64,000 nucleotides of DNA from Thermomonas sp. HDW16 (GTDB lineage Bacteria; Pseudomonadota; Gammaproteobacteria; Xanthomonadales; Xanthomonadaceae), in assembly GCF_011302915.1 (NCBI RefSeq), contig NZ_CP049872.1, positions 2,356,001 through 2,420,000 of the forward strand, read 5' to 3'. A model generated the notes under the pieces. It had not been told where the DNA came from, made no database searches, and worked only from the letters and a program-made list of their open reading frames with translations. The position numbers were made by a program, and so were the translations under genes. Shown piece by piece: positions 48,637 to 58,433 of this stretch. Within the stretch, counting starts at the first letter, position 1; each line of letters begins with the position of its first letter.

Positions 48637-48660
48637 TGACGAAAACGACAGTTTTCGTCA
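48637..48660 (-). repeat. Perfect AT-containing palindrome over the ychF stop and upstream of the tRNA promoter
   Basis: Ten-base arms (48637-48646 with 48651-48660, 4-nt loop). One arm contains the ychF stop codon and the other ends 11 bp before the -35 of the tRNA promoter. Runs of A and T inside the arms could act as an UP element or as a terminator for ychF; a protein operator is also possible. Confidence 0.55.
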
Positions 48661-49749
48661 GACGTTGAAGCGGAAGTGCAGCACATCGCCTTCCTGCACC
48701 CGGTATTCCTTGCCCTCCAGGCGCAGGCGGCCGGCATCGCGGGCACCGGATTCGCCCTTGTACTTGAGGAAATCGTCGTAGCCGATGGTTTCGGCGCGGA
48801 TGAAGCCCTTCTCGAAATCGGTATGGATCACGCCAGCGGCCTGCGGCGCGGTGGAACCGGCCTTGACCGTCCACGCGCGGACTTCCTTCACGCCGGCGGT
48901 GAAATAGGTCTGCAGGCCCAGCAGTTTGTAGGCGGCGCGGATGACGCGATTCAGGCCAGGCTCGTCCAGGCCGAGATCCTTGAGGAAATCGTCGCGATCG
49001 GCATCGTCCAGCTGGCTCAGCTCTTCCTCGATGGCGGCGGAGACCGGCACCACTTCGGCACCCTCGCCGGCCGCGCGAACACGCACCGCATCAAGATGCG
49101 CATTGCCCTCGAAACCGTCTTCCAGCACATTCGCCACGTACATCACCGGCTTCAGGGTGATCAGGAACAGGTCGCGCACCGCGGCCTTGTCGTCATCGCT
49201 CAGGCCAAGCGAACGCGCCGACTTGCCCTCGTTGAGGCCAGCGCTGATGCGCCCGAGCACCTCGGCGCGCGCCTTGGCTTCCTTGTCGCCGGTCTTGGCG
49301 GAGCGCTCGGCCTTGTTCAACGCCTTCTCGACCGACTCGAGGTCGGCGAGCGCCAACTCGGTGTCGATGGTGTCGATATCGGCCAGCGGATCGACCTTGT
49401 TGTTGACGTGGATGACGTCGTCGTTCTCGAAGCAGCGCACCACGTGGGTGATCGCGTCGACCTCGCGGATATGGGCCAGGAACTTGTTGCCCAAGCCTTC
49501 GCCGCTGGCGGCACCCGCCACCAGCCCTGCGATATCCACGAACTCCACCGCGGTCGGGATCACCTTCTGCGGCTTCACGATCTCGCTCAGCGCGTTCAGC
49601 CGCGGATCCGGCACCGGCACCACGCCCACGTTGGGTTCGATGGTGCAGAACGGGAAGTTGGCGGCAGCGATGCCGGCCTTGGTCAGCGCGTTGAACAGGG
49701 TGGACTTGCCGACGTTCGGCAGGCCGACGATGCCGCATTTGATGCCCAT
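48658..49749 (-). CDS. ychF: Redox-regulated ATPase YchF
   Basis: 363 residues, same as E. coli. Obg-related P-loop protein that hydrolyses ATP and binds ribosomes. G1 GLPNVGKST is at about 8-16, G3 DIAGLV; the G4 position reads NVLE, not NKxD, the hallmark of ATP over GTP preference. C-terminal TGS-like domain ends [10 protein letters not shown]. Last gene of the prs-rplY-pth run. Confidence 0.96.
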   Translation of the reverse strand: MGIKCGIVGLPNVGKSTLFNALTKAGIAAANFPFCTIEPNVGVVPVPDPRLNALSEIVKPQKVIPTAVEFVDIAGLVAGAASGEGLGNKFLAHIREVDAITHVVRCFENDDVIHVNNKVDPLADIDTIDTELALADLESVEKALNKAERSAKTGDKEAKARAEVLGRISAGLNEGKSARSLGLSDDDKAAVRDLFLITLKPVMYVANVLEDGFEGNAHLDAVRVRAAGEGAEVVPVSAAIEEELSQLDDADRDDFLKDLGLDEPGLNRVIRAAYKLLGLQTYFTAGVKEVRAWTVKAGSTAPQAAGVIHTDFEKGFIRAETIGYDDFLKYKGESGARDAGRLRLEGKEYRVQEGDVLHFRFNV

Positions 49750-49807
49750 GTCGCGTGTTGCTCCGTTGTCGCGCGGGATTCAGCCGCGCGCAGAAAATCA
49801 GGGTGGA

Positions 49808-50392
49808 TCACTCAGGCCGCGGCGTGTGCAGCCGGGTCATCGCATCCATGAAATTGCCGCTCACCGCCAGCGGCATGACGTCGATGGCGTCGTCGATGGC
49901 GCGCAGGATGGCCGCCTCGTCGTCGCGTCCCGGTTTGCCGAGCACCCACGGGGTGACTTTGTCCTTGTGCCCGGGATGGCCGATGCCGATCCGCAGGCGG
50001 TGGAACTTGCCATGCCCGAGCAGGCGCATGCTGTCGCGCAGGCCGTTCTGACCGCCGTGGCCGCCGTCGAACTTGAGCCGCGCCACACCGGGCGGCAGGT
50101 CGAGTTCGTCGTGCGCCAGCAGCGCTTCCTCCGGCTCGATCTTCCAATAGCGCAGTGCCGCCGTGACCGACTTGCCAGACAGGTTCATGAAGGTCGCCGG
50201 CTTCAGCAGCCAGACGTTCTGGCCGGCGATCTCCACCTTCGCGGTTTCGCCGAACAGCTTGGATTCCAGGCCAAAGCGCGCGCCGGCTTTTTCCGCCAGT
50301 GCGTCAACAAACCAAAACCCGGCGTTGTGCCGGGTTCGGGCGTGTTCGGGTCCGGGGTTGCCCAGCCCGACGATGAGGCGCAAGCCTGCCAT
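49808..50392 (-). CDS. pth: Peptidyl-tRNA hydrolase
   Basis: 194 residues (194 in E. coli). Releases peptides from prematurely dissociated peptidyl-tRNA. GLGNPG at 9-14, catalytic His22 in TRHNAGF, N-containing FMNLSG and GGHGGQNGLRD. The ATG at 50392 (MAGLRLIVGLGNPG) is chosen; the in-frame GTG upstream at 50419 falls inside the hairpin with poor ribosome-binding site. Shine-Dalgarno is weak, suggesting coupling to rplY. Confidence 0.96.
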   Translation of the reverse strand: MAGLRLIVGLGNPGPEHARTRHNAGFWFVDALAEKAGARFGLESKLFGETAKVEIAGQNVWLLKPATFMNLSGKSVTAALRYWKIEPEEALLAHDELDLPPGVARLKFDGGHGGQNGLRDSMRLLGHGKFHRLRIGIGHPGHKDKVTPWVLGKPGRDDEAAILRAIDDAIDVMPLAVSGNFMDAMTRLHTPRPE

Positions 50393-50418
50393 CGCGGATT
50401 CGGTCAGCAATGCGGGCA

Positions 50419-50442
50419 CCCTGCCGGCGCGAACCGGCAGGG
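50419..50442 (-). repeat. Perfect hairpin between rplY and pth
   Basis: A 9-bp GC stem (50419-50427 with 50434-50442, 6-nt loop) lies 10 bp after the rplY stop and 26 bp before pth. No T-run. Confidence 0.5.
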
Positions 50443-50452
50443 CGCGTCGCGA

Positions 50453-51112
50453 TTACTTCTCGTCCTTCTTCGCGACCTTGGCGGCCGGCACTTCGGCAGC
50501 TTCCGGTGCAGCGGTCTCTTCCTCGGACTCGACGCGGGCGTGCTTGGCGATCACCACCGCCACATCGTGTTCCTTGCCCAGCTTGAGCGCCGGGATTTCC
50601 ACGCCCTTCGGCAGCTTGAGCTCGGACAGGTGGATGATCTGGCCCAGTTCCAGCTTGGACAGGTCGACCTCGATGAACTCCGGCAGATCCTTCGGCAGGC
50701 AGCTCACTTCCACTTCGTTCAGTTCGTGCAGCACCAGCACGCCCGCGGTCTTGCCGGCCGGCGAGGTGTCCTGGTTCAGGAAGTGCAGCGGCACGCTGGC
50801 GCGCAGGGCCTGGTTGGCGTCCACGCGCTGGAAGTCCAAGTGCATGATGATCTGCTTGAACGGATGGCGCTGCATGTCGCGCAGGAGCACCTGCTCGGTC
50901 TTGCCGTCGATGTCCAGGTTCAGGATCGACGAATAGAACCACTCGTGCTGCTGGGCCAGCCAGATCTTCTCGTGGTCGAGCTGGATGGGCTGCGGTGCGG
51001 ACTTGCCGCCGTAGACGATGGCCGGGATCGAAGCGGCATGGCGCAGGCGGCGGCTCGCACCCTTCCCCTCGACATTGCGGCTCGTGGCCTTGATGTTGTG
51101 TTCGGTAGACAT
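50453..51112 (-). CDS. rplY: 50S ribosomal protein bL25, CTC/TL5 long form
   Basis: 219 residues, against 94 in E. coli: a 5S rRNA-binding N-terminal L25 domain (about 1-95, ending in YKCxxMQRHPFKQIIMHLDFQRVDANQALR-like segment) plus the C-terminal TL5/CTC beta domain (SCLPKDLPEFIEVDLSKLELGQIIHLSELKLPKGVEI) and an Ala/Glu-rich tail. Located between prs and pth, as in related genomes. Confidence 0.96.
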   Translation of the reverse strand: MSTEHNIKATSRNVEGKGASRRLRHAASIPAIVYGGKSAPQPIQLDHEKIWLAQQHEWFYSSILNLDIDGKTEQVLLRDMQRHPFKQIIMHLDFQRVDANQALRASVPLHFLNQDTSPAGKTAGVLVLHELNEVEVSCLPKDLPEFIEVDLSKLELGQIIHLSELKLPKGVEIPALKLGKEHDVAVVIAKHARVESEEETAAPEAAEVPAAKVAKKDEK

Positions 51113-51161
51113 GTTGATGACTCACTTTCGTTGCGATGAAACCGCCTCGCGGCGGCGATGA

Positions 51162-51185
51162 CACTCACCCGCGACCAGGTGAGTG
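51162..51185 (-). repeat. Perfect hairpin between prs and rplY
   Basis: An 8-bp stem (51162-51169 with 51178-51185, 8-nt loop) lies 41 bp after the prs stop and 50 bp before rplY. No T-run. Confidence 0.45.
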
Positions 51186-51226
51186 GGGTGCGATGCCGGC
51201 GCATGCCTGCATCGCGAAAGGTTTGG

Positions 51227-52186
51227 TCAATCCACGTACAGCGAACTGACCGATTCGCCGAACGCCACCCGGCGGATGGTTTCGGCCAGCAACTCCGCCA
51301 CGCTGAGCTGGCGAATCTTGCCGCAGGCGCGTGCCGCAGGCGTCAGCGCGATGGTGTCGGTCACCACCAGCTCGTCCAGCTGCGACTTGCTGATGTTGTC
51401 CATCGCGGCACCGGACAGCACCGGGTGGGTGCAGTACGCCGCCACCTTCAGCGCACCGCGCTCCTTCAGCGCGTTCGCCGCGGCACACAAGGTGCCGGCG
51501 GTATCGACGATGTCGTCCACCAGCACGCAGGTCTTGCCTTCCACGTCGCCGATGATGTTCATCACGGTGGCCACGTTGGCCTTCGGACGACGCTTGTCGA
51601 TGATGGCCAGCTCGGCATCGTCCAGGCGCTTGGCGATGGCGCGTGCACGCACCACACCACCCACGTCCGGCGACACCACGATCAGGTTGTCGGTGCCGTG
51701 CGCACGCCAGATATCGGCGAGCAGCAGCGGCGAGGCATAGACGTTATCCACCGGGATATCGAAAAAGCCCTGGATCTGGTCGGCGTGCAGGTCGACCGTC
51801 AGCACGCGATCCGTGCCCACCGCGCCGAACATCTTGGCCGCGACTTTCGCCGTGATCGGCACGCGCGAGGAACGCGGGCGGCGATCCTGGCGGGCGTAGC
51901 CGAAGTACGGCACCACCGCGGTGACATTCGTGGCGGACGCGCGCTTCAGCGCATCCACCAGCACCAGCAATTCCATGAAGTTCTCGGCGGTCGGTGCGTT
52001 GGTCGGCTGGATCACGAAGACCTCCTGCCGGCGCACGTTCTCCTCGATCTCCACCTGCACTTCGCCATCGGAGAAACGGCTGACCAGGGCCTTGCCCGGG
52101 CGGACGCCGAGCTCCCGGCACACCGCGTCGGCCAGCGGCCGGTTGGCATTGCCCGAAAACACCAGCAAATTGCGTTCGTCCTGCAT
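51227..52186 (-). CDS. prs: Ribose-phosphate pyrophosphokinase
   Basis: 319 residues (315 in E. coli). Makes PRPP from ribose 5-phosphate and ATP, feeding nucleotide, His and Trp synthesis. FGYARQDRR and the active-site loop [18 protein letters not shown] are present; the PRPP/ribose-5-phosphate loop [13 protein letters not shown] is intact. Start 52186 ([17 protein letters not shown]). Sits just downstream of tRNA-Gln. Confidence 0.97.
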   Translation of the reverse strand: MQDERNLLVFSGNANRPLADAVCRELGVRPGKALVSRFSDGEVQVEIEENVRRQEVFVIQPTNAPTAENFMELLVLVDALKRASATNVTAVVPYFGYARQDRRPRSSRVPITAKVAAKMFGAVGTDRVLTVDLHADQIQGFFDIPVDNVYASPLLLADIWRAHGTDNLIVVSPDVGGVVRARAIAKRLDDAELAIIDKRRPKANVATVMNIIGDVEGKTCVLVDDIVDTAGTLCAAANALKERGALKVAAYCTHPVLSGAAMDNISKSQLDELVVTDTIALTPAARACGKIRQLSVAELLAETIRRVAFGESVSSLYVD

Positions 52187-52271
52187 GGTCTACTCCGCTG
52201 CGCTCTGACCGTGGCGGTGGTGCATGACCGCACGACGAGCGCGCGGGAAGGAATTGCATGTGTCGCTTGAA

Positions 52272-52347
52272 TGGCAGGGGCGGAAGGATTCGAACCTACG
52301 CATGCCAGGATCAAAACCTGGTGCCTTAACCGCTTGGCGACGCCCCT
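52272..52347 (-). tRNA. tRNA-Gln (TTG anticodon)
   Basis: 76 nt including encoded CCA. Anticodon stem CCAGG/CCTGG with loop TTTTGAT (anticodon TTG); acceptor AGGGGCG/CGCCCCT. Its 5' 22 nt overlap the 3' end of ispE. Lies between ispE and prs, as in related genomes. Confidence 0.96.
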
Positions 52348-53225
52348 GTATTGAAACGTTCCACCGCATCCAGCAATGGCGACCGTCCGGCACCGCGCGC
52401 CAACCAGGCATTCACGCCCGATGGCAACGCCGCCAGCGCCGTTTGCGCGGATTCGCGGGTGGCGAATTCGACGAAACAGCCGCTGCCCGAACCCGTCAAG
52501 CGCGGCGTGCCGATGCGCGCCAACGCTTCGAACAGAGCCTCGACGGCAGGTTCGCGGCGGCGCAGCACCGGCTCGAACGCGTTGTCGAGCGCAGTTCCGG
52601 AAAGGAAGTCCGACATTTTCGCGGGTGCAGCATTCCGCGTCAAATCCGCAGCCTGGAAAAGTCCGGCGGTGGCCGCGTGTACGCCGGGACTGGCCAGCAC
52701 ATACCAGGCCGGCGGCAGTTTGATGGCGGTCAGCTGCTCGCCCACGCCTTCCGCCCAGGCATTGCAGCCATGCACGAACACCGGCACGTCCGCCCCAAGC
52801 CGCAAACCGAGGGCGGCAAGCCTGTCGATGTCGAAATCCAGACTCCACAGCAGATTCAACGCCACCAGCACGGTCGCGGCATCCGACGAACCGCCGCCGA
52901 AGCCACCGCCCATCGGAATGCGCTTTTCGATGCCGATATCGACGCCTTGGCTACTTTTAGCTTCCGATTGCAGGATTTTAGCTGCGCGAACCAAGAGATC
53001 ATCCGCTTCCGCCACACCTTCGGCGCCGGCACCGACGCGGGTGATCACGCCATCCGCGCGTGGCCGCAGGAACACCGTGTCGCCCCAGTCCAGCAGGCGG
53101 AATACGGTCTGCAACTCGTGGTAACCGTCCGGCTTGCGCCCGACGATCCGCAGGAACAGGTTCAGCTTGGCGGGGGCGGGCCAGGCGCTCCAGCCGTCGG
53201 CCGGATTCACGGCAGCCAATGCCAT
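52326..53225 (-). CDS. ispE: 4-(cytidine 5'-diphospho)-2-C-methyl-D-erythritol kinase
   Basis: 299 residues (283 in E. coli). Phosphorylates CDP-ME in the MEP isoprenoid pathway. GHMP-kinase motifs: AKLNLFLRI at the N-terminus, [15 protein letters not shown] (ATP loop) and [12 protein letters not shown]. Start could be ATG 53225 (19-bp overlap with lolB) or GTG 53210 (GTGA overlap with the lolB stop). The last eight or so codons, ending ASPSG, lie within the tRNA-Gln gene. Confidence 0.94.
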   Translation of the reverse strand: MALAAVNPADGWSAWPAPAKLNLFLRIVGRKPDGYHELQTVFRLLDWGDTVFLRPRADGVITRVGAGAEGVAEADDLLVRAAKILQSEAKSSQGVDIGIEKRIPMGGGFGGGSSDAATVLVALNLLWSLDFDIDRLAALGLRLGADVPVFVHGCNAWAEGVGEQLTAIKLPPAWYVLASPGVHAATAGLFQAADLTRNAAPAKMSDFLSGTALDNAFEPVLRRREPAVEALFEALARIGTPRLTGSGSGCFVEFATRESAQTALAALPSGVNAWLARGAGRSPLLDAVERFNTGASPSG

Positions 53226-53827
53226 GCGTCCGCGACCAGCTTGACCTTGGCCTGCCCTTTCACTGCATCGATGCGAGTCGGCATTTCAGGATGATCGGTG
53301 GTCACGCGGGCTCCCGCCTCGGGCCAGCGGTAGTCGATCGTCCAGCCGGACTGCTGCAGGTGGCTGAGGCGGCCGGCATCGTCATAGCGCACTTCGCGGG
53401 AGGGCGCGTCGGTTCGCATGCCGCGCAGCCACTCGCCCAACGACGCCACCGGGATCTCCCATCCCGTGGTGTCGCGCAGCAGTTGCTCGGCATCCATGCC
53501 GCATCGTTTGCCGTCTTGGCCCTCGACGCACCACGGGCCGTTTTCCGACGCCGTCAGCCGCCAGGTCTGCCGAGTGATCGGCGCGCTGAGCTCGACGGCC
53601 AGGGATTCGTCGTCGTTGACCCATTCGATGCGGCCACTGCCGCCATCTTTGCCGTTGCTGATGGCAACGCGGCCGCTGAGCGACCAGCGATTCTCGTCGG
53701 CAAGGCGCTGCTCGCGCTGCAGTTGCGCGGCGTCTGCCGCGGCGGCATCGACCGGCGGCAGGGACTTCGGCGCCACGGTCTGGCAACCTGCCAGCACCCC
53801 GCAAGCCAGCGCGATGACGAGCCTCAT
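53207..53827 (-). CDS. lolB: Outer-membrane lipoprotein LolB
   Basis: 206 residues (207 in E. coli). Accepts lipoproteins from LolA and inserts them in the outer membrane. Lipobox VLAGC with Cys15; mature part starts with [11 protein letters not shown]. Strand-forming segments [11 protein letters not shown] and [22 protein letters not shown] match the half-barrel fold. Overlaps TPR gene stop (ATGA) and ispE start. Confidence 0.93.
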   Translation of the reverse strand: MRLVIALACGVLAGCQTVAPKSLPPVDAAAADAAQLQREQRLADENRWSLSGRVAISNGKDGGSGRIEWVNDDESLAVELSAPITRQTWRLTASENGPWCVEGQDGKRCGMDAEQLLRDTTGWEIPVASLGEWLRGMRTDAPSREVRYDDAGRLSHLQQSGWTIDYRWPEAGARVTTDHPEMPTRIDAVKGQAKVKLVADAWHWLP

Positions 53828-55503
53828 GCCCCCACGTCCTGCAGCGCGCGCTGCAGCGAACGGTTGTCCGGGTCGATCTTGCGCGCGTCATCGAAATACT
53901 TGCGCGCTTCGTCCTTCTGGCCCAGCACCCACAGCACCTGGCCCAGGTGGCTGGCGATGTCGGCATCCTTCTGCAAGGCATACGCATGGCGCAGGTGATC
54001 CAGCGCCTCGCGCGACTTGCCCAGCTTGAACAGCACCCAGCCGTAGCTGTCGATGATCGCCGCGTTGCCCGGCTCGGCCACGCGCGCGCGGTCGATCAGC
54101 TCCAGCGCCTCCTTGTAGCGGTCGGTGCGATCGGCAAGCGTGTAGCCGAGCGCATTCAAGGCGTTCACGTCGTCCGGCGCGATCACCAGGATGCGGCGGA
54201 AATCCGCCTCGGCCTTAGCGATGTCGTCGCGGCGTTCCCACAACAGCGCGCGCGAATACAACAGCGCCTCGTCGTCGGCGAAGGCGGCCAACCCGCGCGA
54301 ATAGGCATCGAGCTCACCGGCGGCATCGCCATCTTTGAGCCGCAGCTCGGCTTCCAGCAGGTAGGCGTCGCGCTGGGCATCTTCGTCCAGGGTCGCGTCC
54401 GCCTGGATCGCGCGTAACGCAGCGAAGGCCTGCGGCTTGCGCTTGAGCTGGAACAACACGTTGGCGCTGCGCAGGCGCGCGATGCCCTGCGCCTCCTCGC
54501 CCGGCACGTTGGCGTACCAGGCCAGGGCTTCGTCATAGCGCTCCAGCAACTCCGCCACCTGCCCTAGCAACAGCCGGCGCATCGGGTTGGGGCGGGTCGC
54601 CTCGCGCTTGAGTTCGTCGTACAAAGTGGCCAGCCCGGTTTTGTCCTTGGCCTTGTCCAGCAATGCAGCGCGCTGCGCGTAGCTGGATTCGTCCTGCGGC
54701 CCGAACGACAGCACTCGCGCCGCCTGCGCGGCATCGCCCAGCGCGTCGTACTCGCCGGCCAGCGACCAGCGTAATTGCGGGGAGAGCCGCGCGGCATTCT
54801 CCAGCCCCGCCAGCAACGACCGCGCCTCGTCGAGCTTGCCGCCCTCGCGCAGCAATTGCGCGCGCAGCAGGGCGACCCGCGGCTCGCCCGGGAAACGCGC
54901 CACCACCTGCTGGACGATGCGTTCCACCAGCACTGGCTGGCCCAACCGCTGCGCCAAGCCGCCGAAGCCCAACCACGGCTCCAGCTGGTTCGGCAATGCG
55001 CCGTCATCGACCAAGTCATCGAGCATCGCCACCACCAACTTCGGCTGCTTGCCGACCGCGCCGATCAGCGCCGCCAGCACATGCTTCCAGCCATCGCCGC
55101 CATCGGCCAGCAAATCCCGCAACTCACGTTTTGCCGCGCGCTTGTCGCCCGCGCGCAGGGCCAGCGTGGCGGCAACGGCCTGCCTTGGTGCGCTCGGCTG
55201 CGGGGCCAGCGACCGCCACAGGCCGTAACTTTCGCGGGCCAGGGCATCCTCGTTCGCCAACAGGGCGATGCGGGTGGCGCGCTCGGCCAGCACCGGATCG
55301 GATACTGCCCGTGCAGCGCGCAGGTACTGGCGCGCGGCTTCCGGCAATTGCCCGGATTGCAGCGCGAATTCGCCGGCGATGGTGGCTTCCAGCGGGTCTT
55401 CGGCGACGGGAGGCGACGGTTTCGCCGCCTGGGCGCCCGATGCGGCGGCGAACAGGGCCACGCAGAGGAGTAGGCGGGGAAAGTAGCGTTGCGGCATCGG
55501 CAT
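53824..55503 (-). CDS. Tetratricopeptide repeat protein, exported
   Basis: 559 residues. Signal peptide with cleavage likely after AQA (about residue 27). The rest is a run of TPR helices, for example ALLYSRALLWERRDDIAKAEADFRRIL, NALGYTLADRTDRYKEALELIDRA and SHLGQVLWVLGQKDEARKYFDDARKI near the C-terminus. Periplasmic or outer-membrane scaffolding is the natural guess; substrate unknown. The ATG at 55503 is a choice between two ATGs (55497 also possible); no strong ribosome-binding site. Transcribed divergently from hemA, with lolB and ispE downstream. Confidence 0.85.
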   Translation of the reverse strand: MPMPQRYFPRLLLCVALFAAASGAQAAKPSPPVAEDPLEATIAGEFALQSGQLPEAARQYLRAARAVSDPVLAERATRIALLANEDALARESYGLWRSLAPQPSAPRQAVAATLALRAGDKRAAKRELRDLLADGGDGWKHVLAALIGAVGKQPKLVVAMLDDLVDDGALPNQLEPWLGFGGLAQRLGQPVLVERIVQQVVARFPGEPRVALLRAQLLREGGKLDEARSLLAGLENAARLSPQLRWSLAGEYDALGDAAQAARVLSFGPQDESSYAQRAALLDKAKDKTGLATLYDELKREATRPNPMRRLLLGQVAELLERYDEALAWYANVPGEEAQGIARLRSANVLFQLKRKPQAFAALRAIQADATLDEDAQRDAYLLEAELRLKDGDAAGELDAYSRGLAAFADDEALLYSRALLWERRDDIAKAEADFRRILVIAPDDVNALNALGYTLADRTDRYKEALELIDRARVAEPGNAAIIDSYGWVLFKLGKSREALDHLRHAYALQKDADIASHLGQVLWVLGQKDEARKYFDDARKIDPDNRSLQRALQDVGA

Positions 55504-55516
55504 GTGGGTGGGCCGG

Positions 55517-55522
55517 TACAAT
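55517..55522 (+). promoter_or_regulatory. Possible -10 of the hemA promoter
   Basis: TACAAT lies 66 bp before hemA in the 85-bp divergent spacer. The best -35-like TTGCGG is 22 bp away, too far for a standard promoter, so confidence is low. Confidence 0.3.
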
Positions 55523-55588
55523 ATCGGGTCGTGCCGGCAGCTTAGCGCAGGCACCTGAACGTATTTCGGATACCCGATTGAACTTCCG

Positions 55589-56851
55589 ATGAGCCTGCAT
55601 GTCCTCGGCATCAACCACCAGACCGCGCCGGTTGCCCTGCGCGAGAAGGTGGCGTTCGCGCCGGATGCGCTGGCCACCGCACTGAGCTCGCTGCGCGCGC
55701 TGCCGGAGGTGCACGAGGCGGTGCTGCTGTCCACCTGCAACCGCACCGAGCTGTACGCGCATACCGACGACGATGGCCGCGCGCTGTCGGACTGGCTGGC
55801 CACCCATCCCGATACCGGCCACGACCTGCACACCTATCTGTATCGCCACCGCGACGGCGACGCCGTGCGCCACCTGTTCCGGGTCGCCACCGGCCTCGAC
55901 TCGCTGGTGCTAGGCGAGCCGCAGATCCTGGGCCAGGTGAAGCAGGCGTGGGCAGCCTCGCGCGATGCCGGCGCACTCGGTGGTCAGCTCGACCGCCTGT
56001 TCCAGCAGGCCTTCGCCACCGCCAAGCGCGCGCGCACCGACACACGCATCGGCGCCAATCCCGTGTCGGTGGCATCGACGGCCGTGCGGCTGGCGCAGGA
56101 CAGCTTCGCGCGGCTGAGCGAGTCCAGCGTGCTGCTGATCGGCGCCGGCGAGACCATCGAACTGGCCGCACGGCACCTGGTCGAAGCCAAGGCGCAGCGC
56201 CTGCTGATCGCCAACCGCACCCTCGCCCATGCGCAAGACCTGGCCACCCGCCATGGCGGCGTGGCCCTGCCGCTAGCCGAACTGGACAAGCACCTGGCCG
56301 AAGCCGACATCGTGATTTCAGCCACCGCCAGCCGCGAGCCGGTGCTGCATCGCGCGCAGGTCGAACATGCGCTGCGGCAGCGCCGGCATCGGCCGATGCT
56401 GCTGCTGGACCTGGCCGTGCCGCGCGATATCGCCGCGGATGTCTCGGGCCTGCGCGACGTGTTCCTGTACACCGTGGACGATCTGGAACGCGCGATCGAG
56501 GACAACCGCCGCAGCCGCCGCGAAGCGGCCGAACAGGCCGAAGCCATCGTCGAGCTGCAGACCGCGCGCTTCGTCGAAGCCATGCACGCCAGCGGCCGCC
56601 AGCAACCGATCCTGCGCCTGCGTGCGCATGGCGATGCCGCACGCGCCGAAGCGTTGGCGAAGGCGCAGCAGCAGTTGGCTGCCGGCGCATCGCCGCAGGA
56701 AGCACTGGAGTTCCTGGCCCACACGCTGACCAATCGCCTGCTGCACGCGCCCACCGTCGCATTGCGCGAAGCCGCGCTCAGCGGTGATGGCGAACTGCCG
56801 CGCGCTGCGGAAAAATTGTTCCCGCACGGCACGAGCGATACCGACGCATGA
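55589..56851 (+). CDS. hemA: Glutamyl-tRNA reductase
   Basis: 420 residues (418 in E. coli). First committed step of C5 heme synthesis: reduces Glu-tRNA to glutamate-1-semialdehyde with NADPH. Catalytic Cys50 in [26 protein letters not shown] substrate segment, and NADPH-binding GAGETIELA (about 187-195). C-terminal dimerisation helix with TNRLLHAP. Overlaps prfA by ATGA. No clear Shine-Dalgarno sequence precedes the ATG. Confidence 0.97.
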   Translation: MSLHVLGINHQTAPVALREKVAFAPDALATALSSLRALPEVHEAVLLSTCNRTELYAHTDDDGRALSDWLATHPDTGHDLHTYLYRHRDGDAVRHLFRVATGLDSLVLGEPQILGQVKQAWAASRDAGALGGQLDRLFQQAFATAKRARTDTRIGANPVSVASTAVRLAQDSFARLSESSVLLIGAGETIELAARHLVEAKAQRLLIANRTLAHAQDLATRHGGVALPLAELDKHLAEADIVISATASREPVLHRAQVEHALRQRRHRPMLLLDLAVPRDIAADVSGLRDVFLYTVDDLERAIEDNRRSRREAAEQAEAIVELQTARFVEAMHASGRQQPILRLRAHGDAARAEALAKAQQQLAAGASPQEALEFLAHTLTNRLLHAPTVALREAALSGDGELPRAAEKLFPHGTSDTDA

Positions 56852-57936
56852 CGCCTGCGCTGCGCCGCAAGCTCGACGCGCTGGTCGAGCGCCGCGAGGA
56901 AGTCGAACGGCTACTCGCCGATCCATCGGTGGCGGCCGATCAGACCCGCTTCCGCAACCTGTCGCGCGAATTTTCGACGCTGCAACCGGTCGCCGATGCA
57001 CTGGCCGCCGAAGCGCAGGCGCGCGCCGACCTCGCCGCCGCCGAAGCGATGCGCGCCGATCCGGAACTGCGCGAACTGGCCGAGGACGAAATCGAAGCCG
57101 CGACCCAACGCCTGCAACAACTCGAAGGCGAACTGCTGGCCCAGCTGATCCCCAAGGACGCGCGCGACAGCGGCGGCTTGTACCTGGAAGTGCGCGCCGG
57201 CACCGGTGGCGACGAGGCCGCGATCTTTGCCGGCGACCTGTTCCGCATGTACGCGCGCTACGCGGAAACGCAGGGCTGGCGGGTCGAAGTGGAATCGGCC
57301 AATGCCGGCGAGCACGGTGGCTACAAGGAAATCGTCGCCCGCGTCGAAGGCGACGGCGCCTACGCGAAACTCAAGTACGAATCAGGCACCCATCGCGTGC
57401 AACGCGTGCCGGCCACCGAATCGCAGGGCCGCATCCACACTTCGGCGGCGACGGTGGCGATCATCGCCATCGAACCGGGCGACGATGCCGAGATCGTGAT
57501 CAATCCGGTCGACCTCAAGGTGGACACCTTCCGCAGCTCCGGCGCCGGCGGCCAGCACGTCAACAAGACCGAATCGGCGATCCGCATCACCCATGTGCCC
57601 AGCGGCGTGGTGGTGGAATCGCAGACCGAGCGCAGCCAGCACGCCAACCGCGACAAGGCGATGAAGCGCCTGCAAGCGATGCTGGTGGAAGCCGAACTGG
57701 AAAAGCGCGCTGCCGCCACCGCCGCCGACCGCAAGTTGCAGGTCGGTAGCGGCGATCGCAGCCAGCGCATCCGCACCTACAACTTTCCGCAGGGCCGGAT
57801 CACCGACCACCGCGTCGAGGGCCTGACCCTGTACGACCTGCCGAACATCATCGAAGGCGACCTCGACCTGCTGGTGCTGCGCCTGCAGCAGGAACAGCAG
57901 GCCGAGGCGCTGGCGCAACTGGCGCGGGAGAACTGA
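56848..57936 (+). CDS. prfA: Peptide chain release factor 1
   Basis: 362 residues (360 in E. coli). Reads UAA and UAG stop codons. Anticodon-like PAT at 188-190 and the catalytic GGQ at 234-236, plus [11 protein letters not shown] and [13 protein letters not shown]. The Gln of GGQ is the PrmC methylation site; prmC is not in this window. Coupled to hemA, as in E. coli. Confidence 0.98.
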   Translation: MTPALRRKLDALVERREEVERLLADPSVAADQTRFRNLSREFSTLQPVADALAAEAQARADLAAAEAMRADPELRELAEDEIEAATQRLQQLEGELLAQLIPKDARDSGGLYLEVRAGTGGDEAAIFAGDLFRMYARYAETQGWRVEVESANAGEHGGYKEIVARVEGDGAYAKLKYESGTHRVQRVPATESQGRIHTSAATVAIIAIEPGDDAEIVINPVDLKVDTFRSSGAGGQHVNKTESAIRITHVPSGVVVESQTERSQHANRDKAMKRLQAMLVEAELEKRAAATAADRKLQVGSGDRSQRIRTYNFPQGRITDHRVEGLTLYDLPNIIEGDLDLLVLRLQQEQQAEALAQLAREN

Positions 57937-57937
57937 C

Positions 57938-58399
57938 TTGAGCGATACCACCATTTCCCGCGCCGGCCCGGCCGACCTCGATGCGCTCGCCCTGCTGTTC
58001 GACGCCTACCGCCAGTTCTACGGCCAGCCGTCCGATGTGCCGCGCGCCCGCGACTGGCTGCGCAGCCGGCTGCGCGTCGGCGAGTCGGTGGTACTGCTGG
58101 CCAAGCGCGATGGCGCCATGGTCGGCTTCGTGCAGCTGTATCCGATGTTCTCCTCGGTGCGCACCGCCAAGACCTGGATCCTCAACGACCTGTATGTCGA
58201 TGCCGGCGCACGCCGCAGCGGCGCGGCCCGCAGCCTGCTGGACGCCGCGGCGAAGTTCGCCCGCGAGGACGGCGCGGCCGGCATCTCGCTGGAAACCACG
58301 CAGGACAATGCCGCCGCCCGCGCGCTGTACCGCGCCGCCGGCTGGAACGAGGACGCGACCCAGTGGTACTCGCTGTCGTTCTCCAGGCAGCACCACTGA
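57938..58399 (+). CDS. GNAT-family N-acetyltransferase
   Basis: 153 residues from a TTG start with GGGAG 9 nt upstream; no ATG or GTG gives a full-length protein. GNAT fold: motif A region LNDLYVDAGARRSGAARSLLDAAAKFA (acetyl-CoA pyrophosphate loop RRSGAAR) and LETTQDNAAARALYRAAGWNED typical of motif B. Substrate unknown. One bp after the prfA stop, where related genomes place unrelated genes. Confidence 0.85.
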   Translation: MSDTTISRAGPADLDALALLFDAYRQFYGQPSDVPRARDWLRSRLRVGESVVLLAKRDGAMVGFVQLYPMFSSVRTAKTWILNDLYVDAGARRSGAARSLLDAAAKFAREDGAAGISLETTQDNAAARALYRAAGWNEDATQWYSLSFSRQHH

Positions 58400-58421
58400 T
58401 GCAGGCGTAACGCGCCCGGCC

Positions 58422-58427
58422 TACACT
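58422..58427 (+). promoter_or_regulatory. Possible -10 for a leaderless moaB transcript
   Basis: TACACT lies 6 bp before the moaB ATG, which would place the start of transcription at or near the ATG. No clear -35 hexamer was found; leaderless mRNAs are known in this family of bacteria, but this is a weak call. Confidence 0.25.
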
Positions 58428-58433
58428 CGACGC

